Assembly (NCBI GenBank): GCA_018713425.1
Contig: DVOT01000165.1
Span: 1-10,649, forward strand
DNA from: Alectryocaccomicrobium faecavium
GTDB lineage: Bacteria > Bacillota > Clostridia > Christensenellales > Aristaeellaceae
Direction of reading: 5' to 3'
DNA: 10,649 nucleotides
The number at the start of each line of letters is the position of its first letter. Position 1 is the stretch's first letter. Both the position numbers and the translations under genes were made by a program. Shown piece by piece: positions 1 to 6,241 of the stretch. Below the pieces are notes generated by a model, which saw only the letters and a list, made by a program, of their open reading frames with translations, made no database searches and had not been told where the DNA came from.

Positions 1-1740
1 GACCCGCGCTGGGGCCGCGGCCAGGAGACCTACGGCGAGGATCCGTATCTTACGGCCCGGCTGGGCGTGTCCTTTGTGAAGGGCCTGCAGGGCGAGGGAA
101 AATACTTAAAGGCCGCCGCCTGCGCCAAGCATTTCGCCGTGCATTCCGGCCCGGAGGCCACCCGCCACGAGGCGGACGTGCATCCCAGCGTTTACGACCT
201 GTGGGATACTTACCTCCCGGCCTTCGAAACCGTGGTGAAAGAGGGCAAGGTGGAGGCCGTGATGGGCGCGTACAACCGCGTAAACGGCGAACCCGCCTGC
301 GGCAGCAAGACCTTGCTGCGCGATATCCTGCGCGGGCAATGGGGCTTTGAGGGCCACGTGGTGAGCGATTGCGGGGCCATCGCGGATTTCCATATGTTCC
401 ACAAAGTGACCGATACCGCGCCCGAAAGCGCGGCCATGGCCATGAACGCGGGCTGCGACATCAATTGCGGCAACACCTATTTGCACCTAAAGCAGGCGCT
501 GACAGACGGGCTGATCACCGAAGAACAGGTCACCGAAGCCGCCGTGCGCGCGTTTACCACGCGCTACTTGCTGGGCTTGTTCGATGAAATGTGCGAATAC
601 AACGCCATCAATTACCAAAAGAACGATTCGCAGGCAAACGCCAACCAGGCGCTGGCCGCCGCGCGCAAATCCATGGTGCTGCTCAAAAACGACGGCATCC
701 TGCCGCTGGACAAGGATAAGCTGCGCGCCATCGCGGTCATCGGCCCCAACGCGGATAGCCAGATTGCGCTGGAAGGCAATTACAACGGCACTTCCTCCCG
801 CTATGTGACGTTCCTGGAGGGCATCCGCGCGGCTTGCGGGGAGGACATCCGCGTGAACTACTCCACCGGCGCGCACCTCTACAAGCGCCGGAGCACCGAC
901 CTCGCGGAGCAGGACGACGACCGGTTGGCCGAGGCGGTGGCCATGGCGCACATCAGCGATGTGGTGATTCTCTGCCTGGGCCTGGATTCGACCATCGAAG
1001 GCGAGGCGGGCGACGCCAGCAACGAGTATTCCTCCGGCGACAAGGTCGATCTGGAATTGCCCAAATCCCAGCGCCAGCTGGTGGACGCCATCCTGATGAC
1101 CGGCAAGCCGGTAATCACCGTGGTGGCGGCGGGCAGCGCGCTGCGCGTGGAAGAGGGCAACGCCATCCTGTGGGCCTGGTATCCTGGGCAGGCGGGCGGC
1201 ACGGCGCTGGCAGACATCCTCTTTGGCAAGGTTTCGCCGTCCGGCAAGCTGCCGGTCACCTTCTACCACTCGGCGGACGAGCTTCCCAAGTTTGAGGATT
1301 ACACCATGCGCGGCCGTACCTACCGCTATTTCCAGGGCGAGGCGCTGTATCCCTTTGGCTATGGCCTGAGCTATACGGAATTCTATTATTCGAACCTCGC
1401 CTTCGATCCGCAAAAGATGGAATTGAGCGTGAACGTGCGCAACGGCGGCAACGTGGAGTGCGAAGAAATTGTGGAAGCGTACATTCGCGATCTCGATACC
1501 AAATCGCACGGCCTCAACTACAGCCTTTGCGCCTTTGGCCGCGTGCTGCTGCGCCCGGGCGAGGAAAAGCGCGTGAAGCTGCCCGTGCACGCGGAAGCGT
1601 TCACCACGGTGAGCGACCGCGGCGCGCGCCAGAAGCGCGGCAAGCATTTCCGCTTCTGGGTGGGCGGCAGCCAGCCCGACGCGGTGAGCGAGCGGCTGTT
1701 GGGCATCGCGCCGGTATCCATCGATGTGGAAATGGCGTAG
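1..1740 (+). CDS. Glycoside hydrolase family 3 beta-glycosidase (beta-xylosidase/beta-glucosidase type), 5' end missing
   Basis: Retaining GH3 exo-glycosidase that probably removes terminal xylose or glucose from plant-derived oligosaccharides. The open frame runs in from the window edge, so the start is outside; 579 residues are visible, and about 120-150 are probably missing compared with usual GH3 lengths near 700. The frame opens with the family block DPRWGRGQETYGEDPYL. A Lys-His pair follows (codons 43-44, CAKHFAVHSG), then the nucleophile Asp at codon 123 in VVSDCGAI, a form typical of the xylosidase-like branch. The C-terminal alpha/beta sandwich starts near MVLLKNDGILPL; Glu codons 333 and 335 (IEGEAGD) are candidates for the acid/base. 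The block YPFGYGLSYT precedes a fibronectin III-like tail. No signal peptide can be judged. Sugar specificity cannot be settled from sequence; family assignment is very secure. Confidence 0.95.
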   Translation, partial: DPRWGRGQETYGEDPYLTARLGVSFVKGLQGEGKYLKAAACAKHFAVHSGPEATRHEADVHPSVYDLWDTYLPAFETVVKEGKVEAVMGAYNRVNGEPACGSKTLLRDILRGQWGFEGHVVSDCGAIADFHMFHKVTDTAPESAAMAMNAGCDINCGNTYLHLKQALTDGLITEEQVTEAAVRAFTTRYLLGLFDEMCEYNAINYQKNDSQANANQALAAARKSMVLLKNDGILPLDKDKLRAIAVIGPNADSQIALEGNYNGTSSRYVTFLEGIRAACGEDIRVNYSTGAHLYKRRSTDLAEQDDDRLAEAVAMAHISDVVILCLGLDSTIEGEAGDASNEYSSGDKVDLELPKSQRQLVDAILMTGKPVITVVAAGSALRVEEGNAILWAWYPGQAGGTALADILFGKVSPSGKLPVTFYHSADELPKFEDYTMRGRTYRYFQGEALYPFGYGLSYTEFYYSNLAFDPQKMELSVNVRNGGNVECEEIVEAYIRDLDTKSHGLNYSLCAFGRVLLRPGEEKRVKLPVHAEAFTTVSDRGARQKRGKHFRFWVGGSQPDAVSERLLGIAPVSIDVEMA

Positions 1741-1825
1741 GATTTTGGCGGTTAGTTGTTTCAAACCCCTTGCGGTGGGGTATTCATAAAACAGAGCGCC
1801 AAAAAGGCGGATTCAGCGGCCGCGC

Positions 1826-1845
1826 GTGCGCGCCGCGCACCTTTT
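1826..1845 (+). terminator. GC-rich hairpin with T tract: possible GH3 terminator or leader attenuator
   Basis: A 6-bp stem GTGCGC/GCGCAC (1826-1831 with 1835-1840) with a 3-base loop is followed directly by CTTTTC. An overlapping alternative stem GCGGC/GCCGC (1816-1820 with 1832-1836) can also form. It sits 86 bases after the GH3 stop and only about 35 bases before the next start codon. It may therefore end the GH3 transcript or act within the leader of the ABC operon. The T tract is short (four T), so this is tentative. A short weak hairpin, CGCC/GGCG around AAAAA (near 1797-1809), lies just upstream. I found no recognisable riboswitch in 1741-1879. Confidence 0.35.
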
Positions 1846-1879
1846 CGACAGCTCATAAGTTGTTGGAGGTCGATTTGTT

Positions 1880-2842
1880 ATGAAGAAACTGTTTGCTTGC
1901 GTGCTGGCTGTGATGTTGGCGGTTTCCGCCGCAGCTTTTGCGGAAGAGGCCAAGCCGGAAATTCGCGTGGCTTCTCTGAAGGGGCCCACGACCATGGGCC
2001 TGGTGAAGCTCATGCAGGACGATGAAGCGGGCGAAGCGCAAAACGATTACACCTTCACCATGGAAGGCACGGCGGACGCCATCGTTCCCGCCATCGTGCG
2101 CGGAGAACTGGACATCGCGCTGGTGCCGTGCAACCTGGCTTCCGTTTTGTATAACAATACGGAAGGCGCGGTGCAGGTGCTGGCCATCAACACGCTGGGC
2201 GTGATTTACGTGATCGAATCGGGCGATTCCATCCAGTCCGTGGCGGATCTGGCGGGCAAAACCCTGTATTCCACGGGCCAGGGCACCACGCCGGAATTCG
2301 CGCTGAATTACATCCTGGAGAAGAACGGCCTGGATCCGGCCAGCGACGTGACCATTGAATACCGCGCGGAGGCCACGGAAGTGGCGGCAGCCGCCATCGC
2401 GGATCAAACGGCCATCGCCGTGCTCCCGCAGCCCTATGTCACCACCGTGCTCAACCAGAACGAGAACATGCGCGTGGCGCTTTCGCTCACGGAAGAATGG
2501 GACAAGGTGGGCGAAGGCAGCGCCATGATCACCGGCGTGGTGGTCGCGCGGCGCGCGTTCGTGGAAGAAAATCCCGAGGCCGTGGCCGCGTTCCTGGAGG
2601 AATACGCCGCGTCCACCGCGTTTGTGAATGAGAACCCCGCCGAGGCCGCCGTGTGGATTGGCGAGCTGGGCATCGCCACGGCGGAGGTCGCCGAGCAGGC
2701 GATTCCGGCCTGCAACATCGTGTGCATCACGGGCGAGGAAATGCAGGAAAAGGTTTCCGGCTATCTGGAGGCGCTCTACGCGCAGAATCCCGAAGCCGTG
2801 GGAGGCAATTTGCCCGATGCGGATTTCTACTACCTGCCGTAA
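1880..2842 (+). CDS. ABC transporter substrate-binding protein, NitT/TauT (SsuA/THI5-like) superfamily
   Basis: Extracytoplasmic solute receptor of 320 residues feeding the permease and ATPase encoded directly downstream. The N terminus is a classic signal sequence: MKK, a hydrophobic core to about residue 18, and a signal peptidase I-type site AFA before Glu22. There is no lipobox cysteine, which is unusual for a binding protein of a single-membrane bacterium. The mature part matches the COG0715-type type II periplasmic-binding fold: IRVASLKGPTTMGL near 28-41, then GELDIALVPCNLASVLYNN and VADLAGKTLYSTGQG. I recognise this subtype from Clostridia but know no established ligand. The start is an ATG preceded by GGAGG (1865-1869) at 10-base spacing. 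First gene of a three-gene operon. No thiamin (TPP) riboswitch motif is seen upstream, so a thiamin-precursor role is unsupported. Confidence 0.9.
   Translation: MKKLFACVLAVMLAVSAAAFAEEAKPEIRVASLKGPTTMGLVKLMQDDEAGEAQNDYTFTMEGTADAIVPAIVRGELDIALVPCNLASVLYNNTEGAVQVLAINTLGVIYVIESGDSIQSVADLAGKTLYSTGQGTTPEFALNYILEKNGLDPASDVTIEYRAEATEVAAAAIADQTAIAVLPQPYVTTVLNQNENMRVALSLTEEWDKVGEGSAMITGVVVARRAFVEENPEAVAAFLEEYAASTAFVNENPAEAAVWIGELGIATAEVAEQAIPACNIVCITGEEMQEKVSGYLEALYAQNPEAVGGNLPDADFYYLP
2801..2805 (+). promoter_or_regulatory. Ribosome binding site deciding the permease start
   Basis: GGAGG inside the 3' end of the binding-protein gene, 11 bases before an ATG at 2817. It supports a 26-base overlap of the permease with the upstream gene. 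The competing GTG at 2856 has no purine-rich site before it. Confidence 0.6.
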
Positions 2843-3581
2843 CCGAATCATCCGCGTGCTGGCGGTCGCGTTCTGGATTGCCGTATGGCAAGGGATTTCC
2901 CTGGCCGTCGGCAGCGAGATCCTGGTCGCGTCCCCAGCGCGCACCTTTGGCGCGCTCCTTTCCCTCTTGCGGGAAGGAGCGTTTTATCGCGCGGTGCTCG
3001 GCTCGCTGATGCGCATTTGCGCGGGCTTTGCGCTGGCGCTGGCGCTGGGCATCGCGCTGGGCGCGCTTTCCTTTGGCGTGGGCTGGGTGCGCGCGCTGCT
3101 GCATCCCGTGGTTTCCGTGGTAAAGGCCACGCCGGTGGCCTCGTTCGTGATCCTGGCACTGATCTGGATTTCCTCGAAGAACCTTTCGATCTTCATTTCC
3201 TTCCTGATGGTCTTCCCCATCATGTACGAAAACATGCTGGCCGGGCTGGAAAGCGCCGACGCCAAGCTATTGGAAATGGGGCAGGTATTCCACCTTTCGC
3301 GCATGGCGCGCATTCGGGCCATCTATTTGCCCGCGGCCTATCCATTTTTGCTGTCGGCGGCGCGGCTTTCGCTGGGCATGTGCTGGAAATCGGGCATCGC
3401 GGCGGAAGTCATCGGCCAGCCCCGGCAGTCCATTGGCGCGGAACTGAACCAGGCCAAGCTGTTTTTCAACACGCCGGATCTGTTTGCCTGGACGGTGACC
3501 ATCATCGTCGTGAGCGTAGTATTCGAGCGGCTGGTGCTGTGCGGCATCCGCGCGCTGATGCGGAGGTGGGAACGTGCTTGA
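2817..3581 (+). CDS. ABC transporter permease, NitT/TauT (SsuC-like) family
   Basis: Inner-membrane channel subunit of 254 residues that would form a homodimer with two copies of the downstream ATPase. Hydrophobic segments lie near residues 14-31, 63-88, 105-120, 122-140, 176-198 and 222-245. The cytoplasmic EAA coupling loop lies in about 142-172 (ADAKLLEMGQVFHLSRM, then IRAIYLPAAYPF). The motif VKATPVASFVILALIW is typical of BPD_transp_1 permeases of this branch. I chose the ATG at 2817 because of the GGAGG at 2801-2805 and because the resulting length fits the family. GTG at 2856 would give 241 residues. The gene overlaps the binding-protein stop by 26 bases and the ATPase start by 8 bases, indicating translational coupling. 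Substrate unknown. Confidence 0.88.
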   Translation: MRISTTCRNRIIRVLAVAFWIAVWQGISLAVGSEILVASPARTFGALLSLLREGAFYRAVLGSLMRICAGFALALALGIALGALSFGVGWVRALLHPVVSVVKATPVASFVILALIWISSKNLSIFISFLMVFPIMYENMLAGLESADAKLLEMGQVFHLSRMARIRAIYLPAAYPFLLSAARLSLGMCWKSGIAAEVIGQPRQSIGAELNQAKLFFNTPDLFAWTVTIIVVSVVFERLVLCGIRALMRRWERA

Positions 3582-4155
3582 GGCCATTTCGGTGAGCAAG
3601 AGCTTTGAAGGCAAGCCGGTGCTGCAAAATGTCAATCTGGCGGTATCCGGTACGGTGGCGATTATGGCCCCCTCCGGTTCGGGCAAAACCACGCTGCTGC
3701 GCATTCTGCTGGGCCTGCTCGCGCCCGACGCGGGCGAAGTGCGCACGGGCGGCGCGCGCGTCGGCGCGGTGTTCCAGGAAGACCGACTGATCGAACACAT
3801 GACGGCGCTGCAAAATCTCGCGCTGGTGGCGGGCAAGGCCAGTCGCGCGCAGCTTCGGGAGCATCTTATCCGCCTGGGCCTAAATGCGGAGGCGGATAAG
3901 CGCGTAAGCGCCTTTTCCGGCGGCATGCGGCGGCGCGTGGCCATTGCGCGGGCGATCGTCTACCAGCCAGACGTGCTGCTGCTCGACGAGCCGTTCACCG
4001 GCCTGGATGAGGAGATGCGCGAACGCACCGCGCAGTACATTCTAGCGCACATGCGGGGCAAAGACATGGCCATCGTCACGCACGATAAAGAAGAAGCCCG
4101 CCTGCTGGGCGCGCAAAAAATTTTCACTCTTACAGATACGGTTTTGTTGGCATAA
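3574..4155 (+). CDS. ABC transporter ATP-binding protein, NitT/TauT (SsuB-like) family, short form
   Basis: ATPase subunit of 193 residues driving the importer. All cassette motifs are present in order: Walker A APSGSGKTT (32-40), Q-loop Gln68 in VFQEDRL, signature FSGGMRRRVAIARA (114-127), Walker B VLLLDEP (134-140) with catalytic Glu139, D-loop GLD, and switch His170 in IVTHD. The first glycine of the P-loop is alanine (Ala32), a tolerated but non-consensus change. The protein stops soon after the H-loop and lacks the C-terminal extension of 240-260-residue relatives. The start is a GTG with GGAGG at 3562-3566, 7 bases upstream, overlapping the permease stop. Last gene of the operon; the TAA stop abuts the hairpin region at 4154-4196. 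Confidence 0.93.
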   Translation: MLEAISVSKSFEGKPVLQNVNLAVSGTVAIMAPSGSGKTTLLRILLGLLAPDAGEVRTGGARVGAVFQEDRLIEHMTALQNLALVAGKASRAQLREHLIRLGLNAEADKRVSAFSGGMRRRVAIARAIVYQPDVLLLDEPFTGLDEEMRERTAQYILAHMRGKDMAIVTHDKEEARLLGAQKIFTLTDTVLLA

Positions 4156-4196
4156 AAAAGCGCGCTGTGTGCAAAACGGGTTTTGCATACAGCGCG
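4154..4196 (-). terminator. Strong intrinsic terminator for the leftward pit/DUF47 transcript
   Basis: A 16-bp stem (4161-4176 with 4181-4196, one G-T wobble) closes a 4-base loop. On the minus strand, six T (A on the plus strand, 4154-4159) follow one base after the stem, which is the layout of a rho-independent terminator. On the plus strand no T tract follows, so its main direction is leftward. It overlaps the last bases of the ABC ATPase gene. Confidence 0.8.
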
Positions 4197-4204
4197 GCGC
4201 TTCG

Positions 4205-4333
4205 AATCCCTCCGTATCTCCCTTTTGTCAATCCCTCCGTCACGGCTGCGCCGTGCCACCTCCCTTTGCACAAGGGAGGCTTTTTGACAGTGCAACTTCA
4301 TACTGGTGTAGCACTAACCAAAAGCCTCCCCTA
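4205..4333. repeat. Structured palindromic intergenic repeat, probably a dispersed element
   Basis: This stretch contains a direct repeat AATCCCTCCGT (4205-4215 and 4230-4240). It has a small hairpin CACGGC/GCCGTG (4241-4255) and the CCTCCCTT/AAGGGAGG hairpin. It also has a larger imperfect palindrome, 4274-4330, with arms GGGAGGCTTTTTG and CAAAAGCCTCCC and inner arms AGTGC/GCACT. The wording of these blocks resembles repeats I recall from between convergent genes in many gut Clostridia. That resemblance is from memory and needs a genome search. There is no coding potential. Confidence 0.55.
4259..4285 (+). terminator. Intrinsic terminator for the ABC transporter operon
   Basis: An 8-bp perfect stem CCTCCCTT/AAGGGAGG (4259-4266 with 4272-4279) with a 5-base loop is followed by C and five T. 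It reads in the plus direction, about 100 bases after the ATPase stop, and is embedded in the palindromic repeat region. Confidence 0.7.
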
Positions 4334-4336
4334 TAC

Positions 4337-4972
4337 TTAGGTGTTCTTCATGATCACGCTTTCGATCACGTCCACGGCGTCCTCGCAGGCGTCCAGGCAC
4401 TCTTCAAAGCCCTCGAACAGCGTCATCCAGGCGACGATGGCGAGCGCATCTTCATTGCCGCAGAACAGCTTGCGGATGCATTCGGCATGCAGCGTGTCCC
4501 CATCGCTTTCCAGGGTGTTGACTTCGATGATGTGCTTGCCGATGGTCTGGCTCTTTTTGAAGTGGCGGAACTCCTCGATGGTTTCCAGCAAGGCGTGGCA
4601 GCACTTGGTGATGAGGGCGGAAAACTGCTTGGCTTCCGGACGGATGGTTTGCACATTGAACATATATATGCGGCGCATCACGTCGTCAATGGCGTCGACC
4701 ACATTGTCCAGATCCTGGGCCAGCTCGATGATGTCCTCCCGCTCGATGGGGGCGATGAATTCGTGCGAAAGCACCTGGGTCATATCGTGGCGGAAACCAT
4801 CCGCGGCGTTTTCAATGTGGTGCATCACTTCCAGCTTTTCGCGGCAAGTTTCCGGCGCAAAATTGGCCAGCGATTTTTCCAGGTGTTCCGCCGCCTGGCA
4901 GGCATAGCGCGCGCTCGCGCAGAAATATTCGAAATAGTCGTATCCCTTTTTGCGTGGTTTTTCCTTCGCCAT
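4337..4972 (-). CDS. PhoU-like DUF47 protein, accessory to PiT phosphate transporter
   Basis: Cytoplasmic all-helical protein of 211 residues of the DUF47/YkaA group (COG1392), which resembles PhoU and is typically encoded with PiT-type transporters. Two related helical-bundle halves are visible. The first has ENAADGFRHD (54-63), PIEREDIIEL (75-84) and DLDNVVDAIDD (87-97). The second has ESDGDTLHAE (155-164) and an acidic stretch near 189-205. These E/D-rich motifs match PhoU metal-binding positions. The ATG has a perfect AAGGAGG (4980-4986) at 7-base spacing, and this site overlaps the stop codon of the upstream pit gene. The 12-base gap makes the pair an operon. Family knowledge suggests it modulates phosphate uptake; the exact mechanism is not established. 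Confidence 0.92.
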   Translation of the reverse strand: MAKEKPRKKGYDYFEYFCASARYACQAAEHLEKSLANFAPETCREKLEVMHHIENAADGFRHDMTQVLSHEFIAPIEREDIIELAQDLDNVVDAIDDVMRRIYMFNVQTIRPEAKQFSALITKCCHALLETIEEFRHFKKSQTIGKHIIEVNTLESDGDTLHAECIRKLFCGNEDALAIVAWMTLFEGFEECLDACEDAVDVIESVIMKNT

Positions 4973-4984
4973 GATGAATCCTCC

Positions 4985-6037
4985 TTAAAAAATGGCCATA
5001 AACAGTTCCGCTACCAGAAAACCCAATAAGCCGCAGCCCGGGAATGTAAGCACCCAGGCGAGCGCCATTTCCTTCACGATGCGCCAGTTAACGGCCGAAA
5101 GCCGCTTGGACGCGCCCACGCCCATGATGGCCGTGGTTTTGGTGTGCGTGGTGCTCACGGGCACGCCCGTGACCGACGAGAGCAAAAGGCAGGCCGCCGC
5201 GCCGATATCCGCCGCAAACCCCTGATAGGTCTCCAGACGCACCATGTCCATGCCCACGGATTTGATGATGCGGTATCCGCCGATGGAAGTGCCCAGCGAC
5301 ATCACCAGGGAGCAAAGAATCATCAACCACATGGGAATTGCAAAATTGCTGACTTCGCCCTGCCCGCTGGAAAGAAAGATTCCCAACAAAAATACACTCA
5401 TAAATTTTTGCCCATCTTGCGCGCCGTGCATGAACGCCATGGAAGCCGCGCCCGCGATCTGGCCGCCGCGGAAAAACACGGTGGTCTTTCGCCGATCCAT
5501 GCGCCGGCAAATCCACTCGATGAGCCGCGCGGCGCCAAAGCCTGCGACAAAGCCCAGCACGGTGGAGAGCACCAGGCCATAGATCACCTTCACCCATTCC
5601 TGGGGATTGATGCCCGCAAAACTGCCGTGCAGCGCGATGGCCGCGCCGGAAAGACCGGCGATGAGCGCATGGCTTTCGCTGGTGGGAATGCCAAATTTCC
5701 ACGCCGCCGTGGCCCACGCGACAATCGCAAAAAGGGCTGCGCACAGGGCAATGGTTGCGTCCTGCTCGTTGCCGCCGAAGTCCACCATATTATAAATCGT
5801 CATTGCCACACGGGAATTGATCATTGTCATAACCAGCACGCCGAGGAAATTGAATACCGCCGCCATGGCAATGGCGGCCCCTGCTTTCATCGCGCGCGTG
5901 GATACGCAAGTGGCGATGGCGTTGGGCGCGTCCGTCCAGCCATTGACGAGGATTACGCCGATCGTCAACAGCGCCGTAATGGCGAGCATAGGATTGGAGC
6001 CAAGCATAGAAGCAAATTCGGTCAGGCTCACACTCAT
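4985..6037 (-). CDS. pit: PiT family inorganic phosphate transporter
   Basis: Low-affinity, ion-coupled phosphate permease of about 350 residues in the cytoplasmic membrane. The protein is hydrophobic throughout and has the PiT inverted-repeat signatures. The first is NGWTDAPNAIAT near residues 32-43, a clostridial variant of the GANDxANA motif. The second is HGAQDGQKFM in the second half. SESHALI, PVSTTHTKT and GVGASK are also family blocks. Two starts compete. The ATG at 6037 lies 14 bases from GGAGG (6052-6056). A GTG at 6049 adds four residues but leaves only 2 bases to that site, so I favour ATG. It is followed after 12 bases by the DUF47 gene, the usual partnership. A charged loop near the middle (CRRMDRRKTT) separates the halves. 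Specificity for phosphate rather than sulfate is inferred from the DUF47 partner. Confidence 0.93.
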   Translation of the reverse strand: MSVSLTEFASMLGSNPMLAITALLTIGVILVNGWTDAPNAIATCVSTRAMKAGAAIAMAAVFNFLGVLVMTMINSRVAMTIYNMVDFGGNEQDATIALCAALFAIVAWATAAWKFGIPTSESHALIAGLSGAAIALHGSFAGINPQEWVKVIYGLVLSTVLGFVAGFGAARLIEWICRRMDRRKTTVFFRGGQIAGAASMAFMHGAQDGQKFMSVFLLGIFLSSGQGEVSNFAIPMWLMILCSLVMSLGTSIGGYRIIKSVGMDMVRLETYQGFAADIGAAACLLLSSVTGVPVSTTHTKTTAIMGVGASKRLSAVNWRIVKEMALAWVLTFPGCGLLGFLVAELFMAIF

Positions 6038-6051
6038 GCGATTAACCACAT

Positions 6052-6079
6052 CCTCCTCTGTAGTATAAATTTGATTATA
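6052..6079 (-). promoter_or_regulatory. Promoter -10 and ribosome binding site of the pit operon
   Basis: On the minus strand a perfect TATAAT lies at 6079-6074, with TG two bases upstream of it (TGATATAAT). The expected start of transcription is near 6067, giving a very short leader before GAGGAGG (6058-6052). No good -35 box is seen. No recognisable Pho box was found. Confidence 0.5.
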
Positions 6080-6195
6080 TCACGCCTTAGTAAAGTTTAT
6101 AGTGCGGAATCCGTATTTTACGCAAAATGCGCGAGGAAAAGTTTTCGGAAATTTTGTGCGGCACTGGCAAAACGATGGAAATCCCGCGCGGATTG

Positions 6196-6232
6196 TGCTA
6201 TAATGAAACCATCTGAAGGACGGGAAAGAGGG
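6196..6232 (+). promoter_or_regulatory. Extended -10 promoter and ribosome binding site of the aldolase-like gene
   Basis: TGCTATAAT at 6196-6204 is an extended -10 element; the -35 region is poor. A purine-rich GAGGG (6228-6232) lies 9 bases before the ATG at 6242. The rest of the 6080-6195 spacer is AT-rich and holds only a short near-palindrome, GGAAAAGTTTTC, near 6135-6146. Confidence 0.55.
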
Positions 6233-6241
6233 AAAAGCAAT

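Noticed and set aside
487..1764. Long open frame antisense to the GH3 gene (425 codons)
   Set aside because: Rich in His, Ala and Arg with no recognisable domain. It mirrors the codon bias of the GC-rich GH3 gene, whose motifs are unmistakable on the plus strand.
1844..1850. TTCGACA, an exact match to a reversed 0A box (TGTCGAA) before the importer operon
   Set aside because: A 7-base match is expected about once by chance in a window this size on two strands, and it lies within a hairpin region. Tempting because of the Spo0A-like gene, but unsupported alone.
1741..1879. Possible TPP or other riboswitch upstream of the THI5/NMT1-like binding protein
   Set aside because: The conserved CTGAGA and the second conserved TPP block are absent, and the spacer is short. 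No other riboswitch core was recognised.
6035..6051. Five-codon mini-frame (M-W-L-I-A) overlapping the pit start as ATGA
   Set aside because: Its ATG directly abuts the GGAGG with no spacing, so initiation there is unlikely. It is most likely chance.
6080..6195. Search for a Pho box or catabolite (cre) site in the pit/aldolase spacer
   Set aside because: No tandem Pho repeats and no cre-like palindrome. Only a short AT-rich near-palindrome, GGAAAAGTTTTC, which is common by chance.
5144..6241. Upstream extension of the aldolase-like frame to 795 codons
   Set aside because: The extension is antisense to pit, runs through its promoter region and has no family similarity. Promoter and ribosome binding site support the ATG at 6242.
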